Source of the DNA: Mesorhizobium onobrychidis
Lineage (GTDB): Bacteria > Pseudomonadota > Alphaproteobacteria > Rhizobiales > Rhizobiaceae
Length of the DNA stretch: 64,000 nt
Direction of reading: 5' to 3'
NCBI RefSeq assembly: GCF_024707545.1
Contig: NZ_CP062229.1
Span: 6,677,501-6,741,500, forward strand
Shown: positions 28,988-39,196 of the stretch, piece after piece
How positions within the stretch are numbered: the stretch's first letter is position 1
How the letters are laid out: every line of letters begins with the position of its first letter
Program-made: the position numbers and the translations under genes
The notes under the pieces: model-generated
Databases searched by the model: none
What the model was told of the DNA's origin: nothing
Seen by the model: the letters and a program-made list of their open reading frames with translations, nothing else

Positions 28988-29314
28988 TTGGCCACTGCTC
29001 AAGGCGCTGGCTCCGCAGCAGAGCGGAGTGAACTGGAGGGTTTGGTCCGGCGTCGAGGCACGGCGCAAGGCCTGCCGCGACGGGCGCAGATAGTGCTGCT
29101 GGCCAGTGAGAGGATGGAGAACAAGGAAATTGCCTTACGCCTTGGTGCAATGCCCAACACAGTGGGCACATTGCGTCGGCGCTTTGCCGAACAGAGGCTC
29201 GATAGCCTTTACGATGAACCGCGTCCCGGCGCGCCGCGACAGATCGGCGATGAGGAGATCGCCGAGACGATCCGGTTGACGCTGGAGACGACGCCGCGGG
29301 ACGCAACCCACTAG
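28988..29314 (+). pseudogene. IS630-family transposase N-terminal fragment
   Basis: Encodes the helix-turn-helix region of an IS630-type transposase: LEGLVRRRGTAQGLPRRAQI, VLLASERMENKEIALRLGAM, LRRRFAEQRLDSLYDEPRPG and DEEIAETIRLTLETTPRDAT. The frame ends at 29314; the catalytic DDE domain is missing and a dispersed repeat begins soon after. It is a different IS630 subgroup from the remnant at 1-499. Confidence 0.8.
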
Positions 29315-29348
29315 CCTGACTCTGCAATCTTGAGGAGCGCCAAGTTTA

Positions 29349-29610
29349 TTCTGGCGTGCGGCGAGCTCAACGCCGAGCCGCTTGGCATCGATGCACGACA
29401 CGACGTGATGCGGCGGCGTCGCACGGGTTCTCACGGTTTGGGGCTTCAGGATCGCGCGGAAGGCCCACGCTTTTCTGGCGGCGCGAAGCACGGGCAGTGC
29501 GCGTCCAAAACCCGACAAAGGTAACACTTGTCGGGTTCATTACAACCGCCATCCGGCAGTGTGGAGGTTTTCCAAGGCATATTTCATGCGCTTACTGCGC
29601 GCTGAGCGCA
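29349..29610. repeat. ~260-bp dispersed repeat, copy A
   Basis: Closely similar to 34221-34464. Shared landmarks are TTCTGGCGTGCGGCGAGCTC at the left and CTTACTGCGCGCTGAGCGC at the right. Copy A contains the inverted repeat AACCCGACAA / TTGTCGGGTT at 29509-29537 with a nine-base spacer. Probably the end of an insertion element; the family was not identified. Confidence 0.8.
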
Positions 29611-29867
29611 TCCGATATTTCGGCCGCACTCGCTGCCAACCCAGAACCCTGGCCACCGACGAGACAGCCCAAGCCGAGCTGCCGCAATGCTGAGGCAAGC
29701 GAAATCGCAGCATGGATCCAGATCTAATCTGGGGGTATCGAGTTTGACATAACTCCGCAAAACGCAGAAACGCCGGCGTGTTCTGCAGGTGATTAACGTC
29801 AGTCGCCGGCGCCCGACCCAGCTGTTCCAGTTCGTAGAGAATATCTACAGGGGGCCGACCGTGACGT

Positions 29868-30458
29868 TCATGATATCTGCGGTTCCGGCGGAGCTCGATA
29901 GAGAATGATCCGTCCGGTCGGCAGAATCTGGGTGAGGAAATCAAAATCGCGGACGTTGCCGGTCAGCACGCCCGCCCCCAACTGACGCGCCTGCAGGAAT
30001 ACGAGGGCGTCATTTACGAAGTGGCGCTCGTGCCCCTCCCCCTTGGGCAGATTGCTCAGCCGGAAGAGCAAGCCAGCCAACACACCGGCCTGTCCCCACA
30101 TCGCTGCATCTGGGGCATGAAGACGGTGGTCCGGAATGTCCTCCACCGTGGCTTTGATTGTCTCGAGGACAGCTTTTGTGGAGGCATGCTTTTGGTCGAG
30201 CCGGCCAAAGGCGTGGGTCAGCTCAGAAAGGCAGACCGCGGAATGGTGGCATCGGCGATAGGTAAGCAGCGTATCGACTTCAACCGGTGATCGTCCTTGC
30301 AGGACATCCAGATAGACGCTCGTATCCAGAAACACCGGTCCCCCGATCGCGGGTTCGTTTGCAACCCATGGGAGATCATCGTCGGCCCTACGCTCGAGCA
30401 TTCCGGTGTACTTTTGCGGCTTGAGCGATCGAAGGGTCTTGGAAAGATCAAACCCCAA
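29868..30458 (-). CDS. PIN-domain ribonuclease toxin (VapC-like)
   Basis: Toxin of a type II module; 196 residues from TTG 30458, which overlaps the antitoxin gene by 11 bases. A later in-frame ATG at 30401 is an alternative. The PIN domain shows the first acidic residue in PVFLDTSVYLDVLQGR, then CLSELTHAF (Glu) and the final acidic cluster in HFVNDALVFLQARQLG and VLTGNVRDFDFL. PIN toxins cleave RNA, often initiator tRNA or rRNA, using Mg2+. The N-terminal ~40-residue extension is unusual. No terminator was seen downstream. Confidence 0.85.
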   Translation of the reverse strand: MGFDLSKTLRSLKPQKYTGMLERRADDDLPWVANEPAIGGPVFLDTSVYLDVLQGRSPVEVDTLLTYRRCHHSAVCLSELTHAFGRLDQKHASTKAVLETIKATVEDIPDHRLHAPDAAMWGQAGVLAGLLFRLSNLPKGEGHERHFVNDALVFLQARQLGAGVLTGNVRDFDFLTQILPTGRIILYRAPPEPQIS

Positions 30459-30744
30459 GATCTATGTCCGCCGGGATGCTGCCCTTGCGTCCGACCAAGC
30501 AGGCGCCAAAGTCATCTTCGAGAGCCAGGCGCGACAGCGCTAGTTCCAACAGCTCCGTGTCCGAGGTGACATGAGCGCGCTTCTTGGCCGCCTCGATCAA
30601 CTCCGAAGGCACTCGCCCCGAAAGTCGGGTATTCTTCGCCGCGCCGAGCAGTCCGGCGGCTTTCGCTTGCTCGAGTACGAGCTTATTGCGGGTCGATGCG
30701 ACCTTTGCTTCGCTTTCTGAAGCGGTCCGTGTTTGCGCGGCCAT
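30448..30744 (-). CDS. Antitoxin partner of the PIN-domain toxin
   Basis: A 98-residue protein starting at 30744 (MAAQTRTASESEAKVASTRN) behind a perfect AGGAGG site. The C-terminal half has a ribbon/helix pattern (SGRVPSELIEAAKKRAHVTS, DTELLELALSRLALEDDFGA), the likely DNA- and toxin-binding part. Its stop overlaps the toxin start. No family name was assigned from sequence; antitoxin role follows from the gene pairing. Confidence 0.75.
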   Translation of the reverse strand: MAAQTRTASESEAKVASTRNKLVLEQAKAAGLLGAAKNTRLSGRVPSELIEAAKKRAHVTSDTELLELALSRLALEDDFGACLVGRKGSIPADIDLGV

Positions 30745-30869
30745 CAGAACCTCCTGTGTTGAACAGAATATAGATTGCGTTGAACGCATAAGCAAGGCTT
30801 AGTAGCCGCTGGCCTTCGGGACGTCAGGCACCTGAAGCACACTTATCATAGTGATCGATTGGGGGATCG

Positions 30870-31492
30870 ATGGATTCTATGCAAACCGAAATTGCACGCT
30901 TCCTTGCGGAAAAAGCGGTGAGGCAAACGCGTGCGACATATCAGCAGGTGGGGAACGCCGTCGGTTGGAACCATCCGACAGGTCGCGGTCTGGGCAAGAA
31001 TCTGGAGGTCGTCCTTCACGCCCTGAATGATCGTGGACTGCCGCCACTCACGACAATTCTAGTCAAGCGCGGTGAGAGGCATCCGGCGCCTGATGCCATG
31101 GCGTATATTTGCGGATCCTTGGCGATATCGACATCGAGGCCGCCCAGCGCGAAGTGTTCGCCTTCGATTGGGGCTCGGTTCCAGACGTGGCTTCCGATGG
31201 AGACAGACTTCCAACCAGCAGGGATCTTTGGCTGACCTCATTCTGGGGGTTTGACCCTGCAAGTTGGGGCTGCATTGGTTTTGCCGACGAGGCCAACCGC
31301 AATCGGTATCTGAGACTACCTAATCCCAATGCCTTCGTGGCGATCTACGTCACCAAGGGCAAAGGGCAAGCGCTTCGATCAATCCTGACCCGCCAACGTC
31401 CTTCAAAAGCGCGCAATTCGGCTGGAGGCGCAAGGCAGAAAGCTCGAACAGCTTCCAAGAGCCCCAGGCAAAATGGGCTCCGCGACGGATAA
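30870..31492 (+). pseudogene. Hypothetical protein, frameshifted
   Basis: The first frame (30870-31235) starts MDSMQTEIARFLAEKAVRQT and contains a winged-helix-like section (YQQVGNAVGWNHPTGRGLGK, LNDRGLPPLTTILVKRGERH). Near 31100 the coding signal moves to another frame (RILGDIDIEAAQREVFAFDW, then SFWGFDPASWGCIGFADEAN and FVAIYVTKGKGQ) and ends at 31492. The two halves read as one protein after a frame correction. No confident family; the second half vaguely recalls small modified-base or RNA-binding domains, which is a weak guess. It is divergent from the toxin-antitoxin pair. Confidence 0.5.
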
Positions 31493-32067
31493 TTAGCTTC
31501 AACGGACACGCAGGCGCACGTTCGCATGGGAGGGGTAACACATTCGGCAGAACAGCGCCCGAGAAGTGCTGTCGGCGGCTCCCTCGTAACGAAAAAAGAG
31601 AAAGCAGAACGTTCGCATGCGATTTTGTACATGAATGCTCATAACTGACTGACGGTAGTATCTTGGAGCGACATCGCTGCACAGATGACGCCAGACACCC
31701 ACAACGGGGCAGAGCTGGTGCGGAGTGCCGACCTTGCGATGCATTTGCTGGTTCAGCCGCCCGATTCACCACGGGGCTCGCTTCATGTTCATGCCAGTCT
31801 CTCCGCTTCGGGATTGCAGAGGGCGCTGATCGTGCCGCACAGCCCACCAGAATGCACTACCTTCGGCGGGGGAAGCCGATGTCCATTGTTCAGTTTGCAC
31901 CTGATGAGAACCGACAGCCATCGACCAGAAGTGTTCAAGAATTCTCCCTTTCAAGTTGAGTGGAATGGTCTACCTGCCGGCTGGCCGAGGCCCTATAAGG
32001 AACCCGCAGGTGCGGAGTACACACCGACGCCCTGCCGAATACATATCCGTTTGAGAGGAATCCGGTA
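31493..32067. other. No gene recognised
   Basis: Open frames on both strands lack families. The right part precedes the dehydrogenase and should contain its promoter; no NifA, tts or nod box was seen. Confidence 0.4.
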
Positions 32068-33543
32068 TTGCCCCTGTGCCTGCCGATGATCCGTCACCTG
32101 AAATCCCCGGACCTGTTTGGCGCCATCGATCGCCTGCCGGCACTCGGCACGCCGGTTAGCGAGCGGAGATTTATGGTCCTCAACCCGTCGAGCGGCGAAG
32201 TGCTGGCAGAGCTTCCCGACATGGGCGTGGAGGAGACACGCGCTGCGATCGACAGGGCCCATGTCGCGCAGCCTGGATGGGCGGCGCTGACCGCCCGAGA
32301 ACGCAGTGACGTTCTGTGGCGATGGCATCAGCTGATTGTTGAGCACGCCGGTGATCTTGCCGCCATCCTCACCGCAGAGATGGGCAAGCCGTTTGCGGAA
32401 GCCAAGTCGGAGGTTTCGCATGCGGCCGCGTATCTGCAATGGTACGCCGAAGAAGCCAATCGCATCTATGGTGAGACGATCCCCCCACCGTCCACAGACC
32501 GTCGCATGATGGTGATCAAGCAGCCGATCGGTGTCGTCGGCACCATTACGCCGTGGAATTTCCCAGCGTCCATGGTGGCGCGCAAAATCTCGCCGGCCCT
32601 GGCGGCGGGCTGCGCGATCGTGCTGAAACCTGCTGAACAGACGCCGCTCGTGGCCGGTGCAATGTTTGCCCTCGCGCACCAAGCCGGTTTTCCCGACGGC
32701 GTCGTCAACCTGATCTATGCGTCCGAAGGTGACGACGTTGGACGCGAACTCTGCTCCAATCCCAAGGTCCGAAAGATCAGCTTCACCGGCTCGACTGAGG
32801 TTGGCCGGCTGCTGATGCGCCAGTGCTCGGATCAGATCAAGAAGGTCAGCCTTGAGCTCGGCGGCAATGCGCCATTTATCGTCTTCGACGACGCCGATAT
32901 CGACGCTGCGGTTGACGGAGCGATCCAGGCGAAGTTCCGCAACGCCGGCCAGACCTGCGTTTCAGCGAACCGCCTTTACGTCCAATCGAGCGTTCATGAT
33001 GAGTTCGTCGAGAAGTTCGTGGAGAAAGTCCGGCACTTGTCGGTTGGCGACGGCTTCGCTTCCTGGGTGGACATCGGACCGCTCATCGACATGCATGCTT
33101 TGGCCAAGATCGAGTCGCACATCGCAGATGCGGTTGCGAAAGGTGGCACTATTCGATGCGGGGCCGAACGTATCGGCAAGGGTGGCACCTTCTTCGAACC
33201 CACAGTCCTCACTGAAATTTCCAGCATCATGGCGGTTGCGCAAGAGGAGACTTTCGGGCCGCTGGCGCCGATCATCCGCTTCCACGATGCGGATCAGGTT
33301 GTGCGTGAGGCCAACGACACGATCTACGGCCTCGCCGCCTATTTCTATGCCTCGAACCTGAGGCGTGTCTGGCGTGTGGCCGAGGCATTGGAATATGGCA
33401 TGGTTGGCATCAACACGGGGCGTATGTCTTCGGAAGCGGCGCCCTTTGGCGGCATGAAGCAGTCCGGCATCGGGCGGGAGGGTTCCCGCCATGGGCTCGA
33501 GGACTACCTCGAAATGAAATACCTCTGCATGGGTGGCATCTAA
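32068..33543 (+). CDS. gabD: NAD(P)-dependent succinate-semialdehyde dehydrogenase
   Basis: Complete aldehyde dehydrogenase of 491 residues oxidising succinate semialdehyde to succinate, the last step of GABA use. Start: TTG at 32068 has AGAGGAATCC before it, while ATG at 32086 gives 485 residues; either is possible. Seen: VGTITPWNFPASMVARKISP and SFTGSTEVGRLLM (cofactor binding), LELGGNAPFIVFDDADID (catalytic Glu), FRNAGQTCVSANRLYVQ (catalytic Cys) and PFGGMKQSGIGREGS at the end. GABA and succinate semialdehyde metabolism is active in legume nodules, so a symbiotic copy is plausible. No partner aminotransferase is adjacent. Confidence 0.9.
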   Translation: MPLCLPMIRHLKSPDLFGAIDRLPALGTPVSERRFMVLNPSSGEVLAELPDMGVEETRAAIDRAHVAQPGWAALTARERSDVLWRWHQLIVEHAGDLAAILTAEMGKPFAEAKSEVSHAAAYLQWYAEEANRIYGETIPPPSTDRRMMVIKQPIGVVGTITPWNFPASMVARKISPALAAGCAIVLKPAEQTPLVAGAMFALAHQAGFPDGVVNLIYASEGDDVGRELCSNPKVRKISFTGSTEVGRLLMRQCSDQIKKVSLELGGNAPFIVFDDADIDAAVDGAIQAKFRNAGQTCVSANRLYVQSSVHDEFVEKFVEKVRHLSVGDGFASWVDIGPLIDMHALAKIESHIADAVAKGGTIRCGAERIGKGGTFFEPTVLTEISSIMAVAQEETFGPLAPIIRFHDADQVVREANDTIYGLAAYFYASNLRRVWRVAEALEYGMVGINTGRMSSEAAPFGGMKQSGIGREGSRHGLEDYLEMKYLCMGGI

Positions 33544-33544
33544 A

Positions 33545-33930
33545 TGACCTTGCCCCCAGTTTTTATCCAGATTTGAGTTCGTTTCCGGCGTGTTTGTGCG
33601 CTGCTGGGCGGAGCGACGGGCGCTGGCGCGGAGCCTTTCGCGTAGCGCAGCGCGAGCGACCGTCGCGGATTGAAGGTGGCGGCGAACTCGGCCGGTGTCC
33701 GCCAGGCGATCTGGGAGTGCGTCCGCGCGGTGTAATAGTCGGCGCGCCAGAGGCGATGGCGACGCTTGCCGTGCGCACTGTAATGCCATTGGACCGGTTC
33801 TGATCCGCCCAGGAGAGCATGGCGTTCCGAAATGAACTCGCCGCCATTGTCGCTGACCAGTGATGAGCCGGTCCAAATTCCCGGGCAATCGAGCGCTCTC
33901 TGGACCCTCCTGAATAGCGCACCTTTGCCA
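33545..33930 (-). pseudogene. IS3-family transposase (orfB) C-terminal remnant
   Basis: Reading the minus strand through several frames gives GIWTGSSLVSDNGGEFISER (the DNGGEF integrase-core block), then SARQASPSPLARRLLHRADA/YYTARTHSQIAWRTPAEFAA, the YN-x-RPHS-type end of IS3 transposases, and a final region before 33545. Several frameshifts; no inverted repeat or upstream orfA was identified. Confidence 0.65.
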
Positions 33931-34220
33931 TACCGGCGGGATTAGCGCGGCCGACCTTACTTCAGTATAATGCGACCAATTTCTGCACCAGGCGCGCAAC
34001 GTATGCCACTCCCTCAGATCGCCCAGCGATACCTCTAGGCCTGCATGTATGCTGCCCTCTACGATATCTTGCCGCGACACTTTCGGCTCGCCGGGTGTGA
34101 AGATCGTCTTCTGCGTCTTGACCCTCTCGGCGACATTGCCGGTCGGCCGTCCCCACCAAGGCCAAAAACTCGCGCCGTTTTTTCGCTCCCCGGTCGAGCT
34201 TGAACGTCTCGTCGATGATG

Positions 34221-34464
34221 TTCTGGCGTGCGGCGAGCTCAAAGCCGAGGCGCTTGGCATTGATGCACGACACGACGTGATGCGGCGGTGTCGCACGGGT
34301 TCTCACTCTTCAGGGATCGCGCGGATGGCCCGCGCTTTTCTGGCGGCGCGAAGCACGGGCAAAGCGCGTCCAAAACCTGACAAACTTGTCAGGTTCATTC
34401 AACCGCCATCCGGCACTGTGCGAGGTTTTTCGCATATTAATGCGCTTACTGCGCGCTGAGCGCG
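34221..34464. repeat. ~245-bp dispersed repeat, copy B
   Basis: Second copy of the element at 29349-29610, same orientation. Its inverted repeat, AACCTGACAA at 34374-34383 and TTGTCAGGTT at 34386-34395, differs from copy A by a paired change that keeps the arms complementary. Upstream of it (33931-34220) lies further non-identified sequence that may belong to the same element. Confidence 0.8.
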
Positions 34465-34512
34465 TGGCACGGCTTTTGCTCTCTTGATCGTGACTGCACG
34501 CAATGACGAGCG

Positions 34513-35741
34513 ATGCTCTCTCCCCTGAACCCGTGTGCCGTCTCTGAGCGGGAACAAGCTCGCGCAGAAAGCAAACTTTGGAGAGCAACATTGGTGCTAT
34601 TAAGGATCGGGTCCCCGGCTCCTTCGATTCAAGTTGAGAACTGGCTGCGTGGCGAGCCCCTCACGAGCTTTCAGACCGGCAAAGTGTACATCGTCGAATT
34701 TTGGGCAACTTGGTGTGGACCATGTGTGGACGGGATGCCCCATCTGATACAGATGCAGGAGAAATACAAGGACAGCGGAGTTGAGATCGTCGGAGTCGCG
34801 GCTTCTGAAGACGCTCCAACGGCCGATGAGGCCCGAAGCAAGTTGGATGCTTGGTTGACCGAAAAGTTCCTGAATCTGAACTATCGGATCGCGTTCGACT
34901 CCACGGGCAAAATGGACAAGCTTTGGATGGAGCCCAGCTTTTCTTTCGCGATTCCGACCTCGTTCGTGGTCGACCGAGACGGCCACATCGCCTTTATCGG
35001 TCATCCGATGCAACTCGATGAGGTCTTGCCGAAGGTGCTTAACGGCAGCTGGCGCACCAGCGATCAGGCCAAAGCGGCCGATACGGAGCGGATCGCGAAA
35101 GGCGAAACCATAGCGCGCGAACAAGCGCTGAAGAAGCCGATCAAGGACAGGTATCGGGCGGCGGTGGAGAAAAAGGATTGGAAGACGGCGCTCTCGGCGA
35201 TCGAAGAAGGCATCGCCTTGATGCCGGACAACCTCGGTTTCCGCCATTCTCATGTGAATCTGTTGCTTCACAAAATGAAGGACATGCAGGTCGGCTTGCC
35301 CGTCATGCGCCAATTCGTTCGCGACGCGATCAACAGAAACTCCGAGAATTGGATGGTTGCGGCGCTAGACGAACTCTTCTTTCCAAACTTTGACCATTCG
35401 CACTTTCCGTCTGCTGAGCGCTTGGCGATGGGAAAAAGCTGTCCGAACACATCCTGGCACTGAATCCCCCGGAAAGCGACCAATGTAAGCTCGTGCCTTA
35501 TCGGTTGGCAGCCCTATACTATCACGAGAGCGGCAACAAAGATCGGGCGATCGAGTTGATCGAGCTGGCACTGAAGTCGCAGGGCGGTCCGGAGCTTATC
35601 CGGGACGAAGATGAACAGCGCAAAATATCGCATTTGCTGCAGCTCCTGGCCTACTTCAAGGGTGAGAAGGTTTGTTACGGCGCTCTGTGTGCCGCTCCAA
35701 ACAATGGCCGATTCGACAGCTGGTATACCGTTTGCGGCTGA
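34513..35741 (+). pseudogene. TlpA-like thioredoxin-fold protein, frameshifted
   Basis: Redoxin of the TlpA/ResA type. After a region without similarity, the domain begins near 34600 (RIGSPAPSIQVENWLRGEPL), so the true start may be a GTG or TTG around 34590. The active site is in VYIVEFWATWCGPCVDGMPH (WCGPC), followed by SFAIPTSFVVDRDGHIAFIG (cis-Pro) and a helical C-terminal extension resembling TPR repeats. At the A run near 35432 the frame shifts: unshifted reading ends at 35463, while LSEHILALNPPESD and YRLAALYYHESGNKDRAIEL continue in the next frame to 35741. No signal peptide was seen, so a cytoplasmic location is likely. Confidence 0.7.
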
Positions 35742-35877
35742 TTGTCAGGTTTATGTAAGGGACAGAATTGGCCGGGCGGACAGCTCTTGATGCGAACGGC
35801 GCAAACCCGCGCCAGGCTTGCGAAATCACCTGGCCGCTCTTTTGGACCTCGGTCCGAGGACTGGGGCCTGCTACGAT

Positions 35878-35899
35878 GCCCGCCTTTGGTTAGGCGGGC
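35878..35899. other. Strong hairpin, possible terminator
   Basis: Perfect eight-base stem GCCCGCCT / AGGCGGGC with a TTGGTT loop. There is no T run, so rho-independent function is uncertain. The surrounding 35742-36012 has no recognised gene. Confidence 0.4.
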
Positions 35900-36012
35900 T
35901 ATGGAACTGCTACGGGTTTTGCCCGTTTCGAACCGTTCGCCAGCCTAGCGTAGGTGCCTCTCAACCACCTCCACCAAACTGAGGTATAGCGGGACAATCT
36001 GGGAGAGAGGTC

Positions 36013-37755
36013 GCATTGCCTCACGTAACGATGCTCCCCGAGATTCGAGCGTTGCCTCATCCATTTTGCTCCCGGCTTGAGGCGAAGGAGGCCGGGCGCG
36101 GAGATGGCGGGGGTTTCGCAGCGCCCGGCCTCCTTCGCGAGCGCCACGGCGCCTCAGTGTGGCCTTGCGATCTCCAGGATCGGCGGCTCCTTGTTCAAGG
36201 GGCCAAACAGCAACGCGTCCGCCTGTTCGCTGCGCCAGACCTTCAGCCGACGCTGAAGCGTTCGAAGCAGTTTGTCCGGGTAATCGCCGGGATACTCGGC
36301 CTGTAATCGTGACAGAAGTTCGCTGCCGGTCCGCCATGGTTCCGCTTCGAACCAATTTCGTAAGTCGGCAGTCGCCTTGACGAGAGGGTCGGGACGACGT
36401 CGGCTTCTTTTGGCTTTCACAATCGGGCGATCCGTCGGCCGGATAGCACCGTCCTTCCAGGCAGTCCGCAAACTCGCCAGGAAAAGGTCGATCGGCTGAG
36501 CTGCCCCGTCAGGGCGCACGGCCGGCGAAGTATCGGCAAGCGCAGCGAGCCGCTCCTGCATGGCGCGGATATCGCGCAACAGCAGGACAGGATCGAGTCC
36601 GGCGTAGAGTTCCTGCAGACGGGAGCGGACTGCATCTGAGGTGCGAGCGTCGGCAACCAGACGCTGATGCGGCGTAGCTGGCGGACTATACGTCTTGCGC
36701 ACACGCGCGCCGTCACGCTGCTTCGCGATCAACTTGAACGATGGCTGAAAGAAGTTCACGAACAGCCGCGCTGACCGGTAGAGCTTCGCTAGCAGCGTGG
36801 CGGCCTCCAGCCCCTCAAACCGATGATATCCGACCATCCTACGCACCACGGCGCCATTCTTCTGCTCGACAAAGGCCTGGTCATTCTTGCGGTAGGGGCG
36901 GCAGCGCGTGAAGACGACGTTGGCGGCGTCGCAGTAGGCCTTCAGCGTCTCGTTCATGAAAACGGTGTCGTTGTCCGTATCCAGGCCGAGAAGCGCGAAG
37001 GGCAGTTGCTTGCGCAATTCTGTGAGCACCGTGCTCAACAGCGTCTGTTCGCGAACCAGCAGCGGCGCACATTCCGTCCAGCCGGTCGCGATGTCGGTGA
37101 GCACAAGGGTTTGGATGAAGCTGCCGCGAGCCGAAGGGCCGCTATGGGCTAGGAGGTCCGCCTCAACGAAGCCTGGCGCTGGATCGTCCCAATCCGCCGA
37201 CGTTCTAATGGGAATGCTCCGTCGCAGGGCGTGCGCCGCGGGCCGTCGTCGAGGACGTCCCAAGCCTTCTCGGATCGGTCCCAGCGTCCTGTCGATCGTG
37301 GCCGCGCTAATCGCCAGCAATTTGCCCCGGATTTCCGGCGCTAGGTCAAAATGACCGTGCCGTTCCATCGCCTCGAGAAGGATGGGCAGCAACGCTTTCA
37401 GCCTCTTGCCGCAGACGCGGTCAGACGCCTCCCAGAGCAATATGAGCGCATTGCGTTCCGCTTCACCATAAATCCGCGGCCGCGCTCGCCGGCCTACAAC
37501 CGGCCCCTCACGGCGTCGTAGCAGCCGCATCGCGTGCTTGCGGTGAAAGCCGGTGATGACGACGAACTCATCCAAAATTCTCGCCTTCTCCGCTCGCGTC
37601 GAAGCACGATAGCGCTCTGAAACCGCCGTCGTCAGTTCTTTCCGTGTCGCCATGCTCAGCCGTCCCATAGTCGCCCCTGCTCATACCCCTCGGTAGGGAG
37701 CAACTTATGTGAGGCAACGGTTGAACATTCAGGAACATTTTCGACGAGGCAATGC
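36013..37755 (-). mobile_element. Complete insertion sequence with integrase-core transposase (ISNCY-like)
   Basis: Imperfect terminal inverted repeats bound the element: GCATTGCCTC at 36013 and GAGGCAATGC ending 37755. Each is followed inward by a second block: GCGTTGCCTCAT near 36049-36060, and on the right GTGAGGCAACGG near 37710. A single intact transposase gene fills it. The right end lies against a decayed ISL3 transposase. No clear target duplication was seen. Confidence 0.75.
36154..37668 (-). CDS. Integrase-core (DDE) transposase
   Basis: Intact 504-residue transposase. N-terminal helix-turn-helix (TTAVSERYRASTRAEKARIL, GFHRKHAMRLLRRREG); catalytic core with the Asp residues in PGFVEADLLAHSGPSARGSF and GLDTDNDTVFMNETLKAYCD; then FTRCRPYRKNDQAFVEQKNG with the Glu; long basic C-terminus. 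Family placement (ISNCY-like) is tentative. It is the only intact transposase in the window, so this element may still move. Confidence 0.82.
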   Translation of the reverse strand: MGRLSMATRKELTTAVSERYRASTRAEKARILDEFVVITGFHRKHAMRLLRRREGPVVGRRARPRIYGEAERNALILLWEASDRVCGKRLKALLPILLEAMERHGHFDLAPEIRGKLLAISAATIDRTLGPIREGLGRPRRRPAAHALRRSIPIRTSADWDDPAPGFVEADLLAHSGPSARGSFIQTLVLTDIATGWTECAPLLVREQTLLSTVLTELRKQLPFALLGLDTDNDTVFMNETLKAYCDAANVVFTRCRPYRKNDQAFVEQKNGAVVRRMVGYHRFEGLEAATLLAKLYRSARLFVNFFQPSFKLIAKQRDGARVRKTYSPPATPHQRLVADARTSDAVRSRLQELYAGLDPVLLLRDIRAMQERLAALADTSPAVRPDGAAQPIDLFLASLRTAWKDGAIRPTDRPIVKAKRSRRRPDPLVKATADLRNWFEAEPWRTGSELLSRLQAEYPGDYPDKLLRTLQRRLKVWRSEQADALLFGPLNKEPPILEIARPH

Positions 37756-37756
37756 G

Positions 37757-39196
37757 CGCTCTCACTTTGATTGCCGCGCCGCACGCAGCCTTCAGGATCT
37801 GCCGGTCCAGGGCAAGCCCGTGACGGTGAAGCTCCTGCTGAGCCGCTGGCGATGTGCACATCAGAAATGTGAGCGACAAACGTTCGAGGGTCGTGGAGAT
37901 TGTCGGCTTGCTCGGCCATAGCGCGGGTGGACGTCCTGGCGAACGCCTTATGCAACGGCTCGGCATGCCGGTCAGTGACGACACCATCTTGCGGCAACTG
38001 AAGCGGGATGCCGCGGTTACTCACCGTGCCCCCGAGATTCAGGTGGTTGGCATCGATGACTGGAGCTGGCGGCGAGCGACGCGATACGGCACTATCGTGA
38101 TTGATCTCGAGCGTCACTCGGTCGTCGACATTCTCGATGATCGGAGTGTCGATAGCGCGCAGCCAGGTGGCTGCGGAATCATCCCTCCGTCGAGGTCGTC
38201 AGCCGAGACCGTTGCGGGCTGTATGCGCCGTCCGTGAAGGCGCACCGCAGGCTCACCAGGTGGCCGACCGGTTTCATTTGGTCCAGAATCTTCGTACTGC
38301 AATCGAGGAACAGATGAGCCTTAGTGGACGTGCTTCAGGAAGAGCCATCCTGTCCGAGGACGCTATTGTCGACGCTGCGACACATCGCCGGCGTGCCCGT
38401 CTCGCGCATAGGCAGTCTCGCCAGGAGATATTCGAGATGCTCCACGCCTTACGCCAGGAGGGTCTATCCTACAGCGAGATCGCCCGACGGACCGGCTATG
38501 AGCGCCGCAGCGCAGCGAAGTGGCTCAAGTTCAAGGCTCCGCCAGATAGGCGGCGAGCAGCATTGAACCCCACATCACCATGGTGCTTTGAAACGTTCCT
38601 TGCCCAATGCTGGAAGGAAGGGAACCGCTGCGGACGGCATCTTTTTCATGATGTCAAGCAGCGCGGCTACACCGGCAGCTTCTCCAATCTGGAGCGACTG
38701 CTGGGAGCTTGGCGGCGGGCCGAAAGAGTGCGCGCCGATGATGTTCCTTGCGATCAGCTTGGGACCCGTTCGAGATCCGGATAACGGCCACGCGATTTCG
38801 CCAGTTGTTGCCGCGGCGCTGTGCATAAAGCCAAGAGGCCTGCTGACGCCTCGACAAGCAAGGAAAGTCGATGCCCTGAAGCAGGGATCTGACGCATTCG
38901 CCGAGTGCGATGCCTGGCAATGCGCTTCAACGGTATTCTTCGGAGCAAGAGGTCGGAAACACTGGACCCCCTGGATCGACGATGCAATCGACTCCGACAT
39001 CATTCCGATCATGCGATTCGCCCGTGTCTTGCGCAGAGACATCGATGCCGTCAACAACGCCATCGAGCTGCCCTGGAGCAACGGACAGGCCGAAGGTCAG
39101 ATCAACCGCCTCAAGACCCTCAAGCGCGCAATGTACGGCAGGGCAGGCGCCGAACTGCTGAGAGCACGAATGCTGCCACCGCGCCACACAAATTGA
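37757..39196 (+). pseudogene. ISL3-family transposase, multiply frameshifted
   Basis: Protein similarity runs through several frames: RSLQDLPVQGKPVTVKLLLS with the cysteine-containing RCAHQKCERQTF, IQVVGIDDWSWRRATRYGTI (DDE catalytic Asp), VADRFHLVQNLRTAIEEQMS, YSEIARRTGYERRSAAKWLK and, after more shifts, INRLKTLKRAMYGRAGAELL to 39196. This is the order of ISL3 transposases. The N-terminus is missing at the border with the IS at 36013-37755, though the lost part was not found on that element's other side. Inactive. Confidence 0.8.

Noticed and set aside
32962..34296. 444-codon minus-strand open frame
   Set aside because: Mostly antisense of gabD, fused by chance to IS3 remnant sequence.
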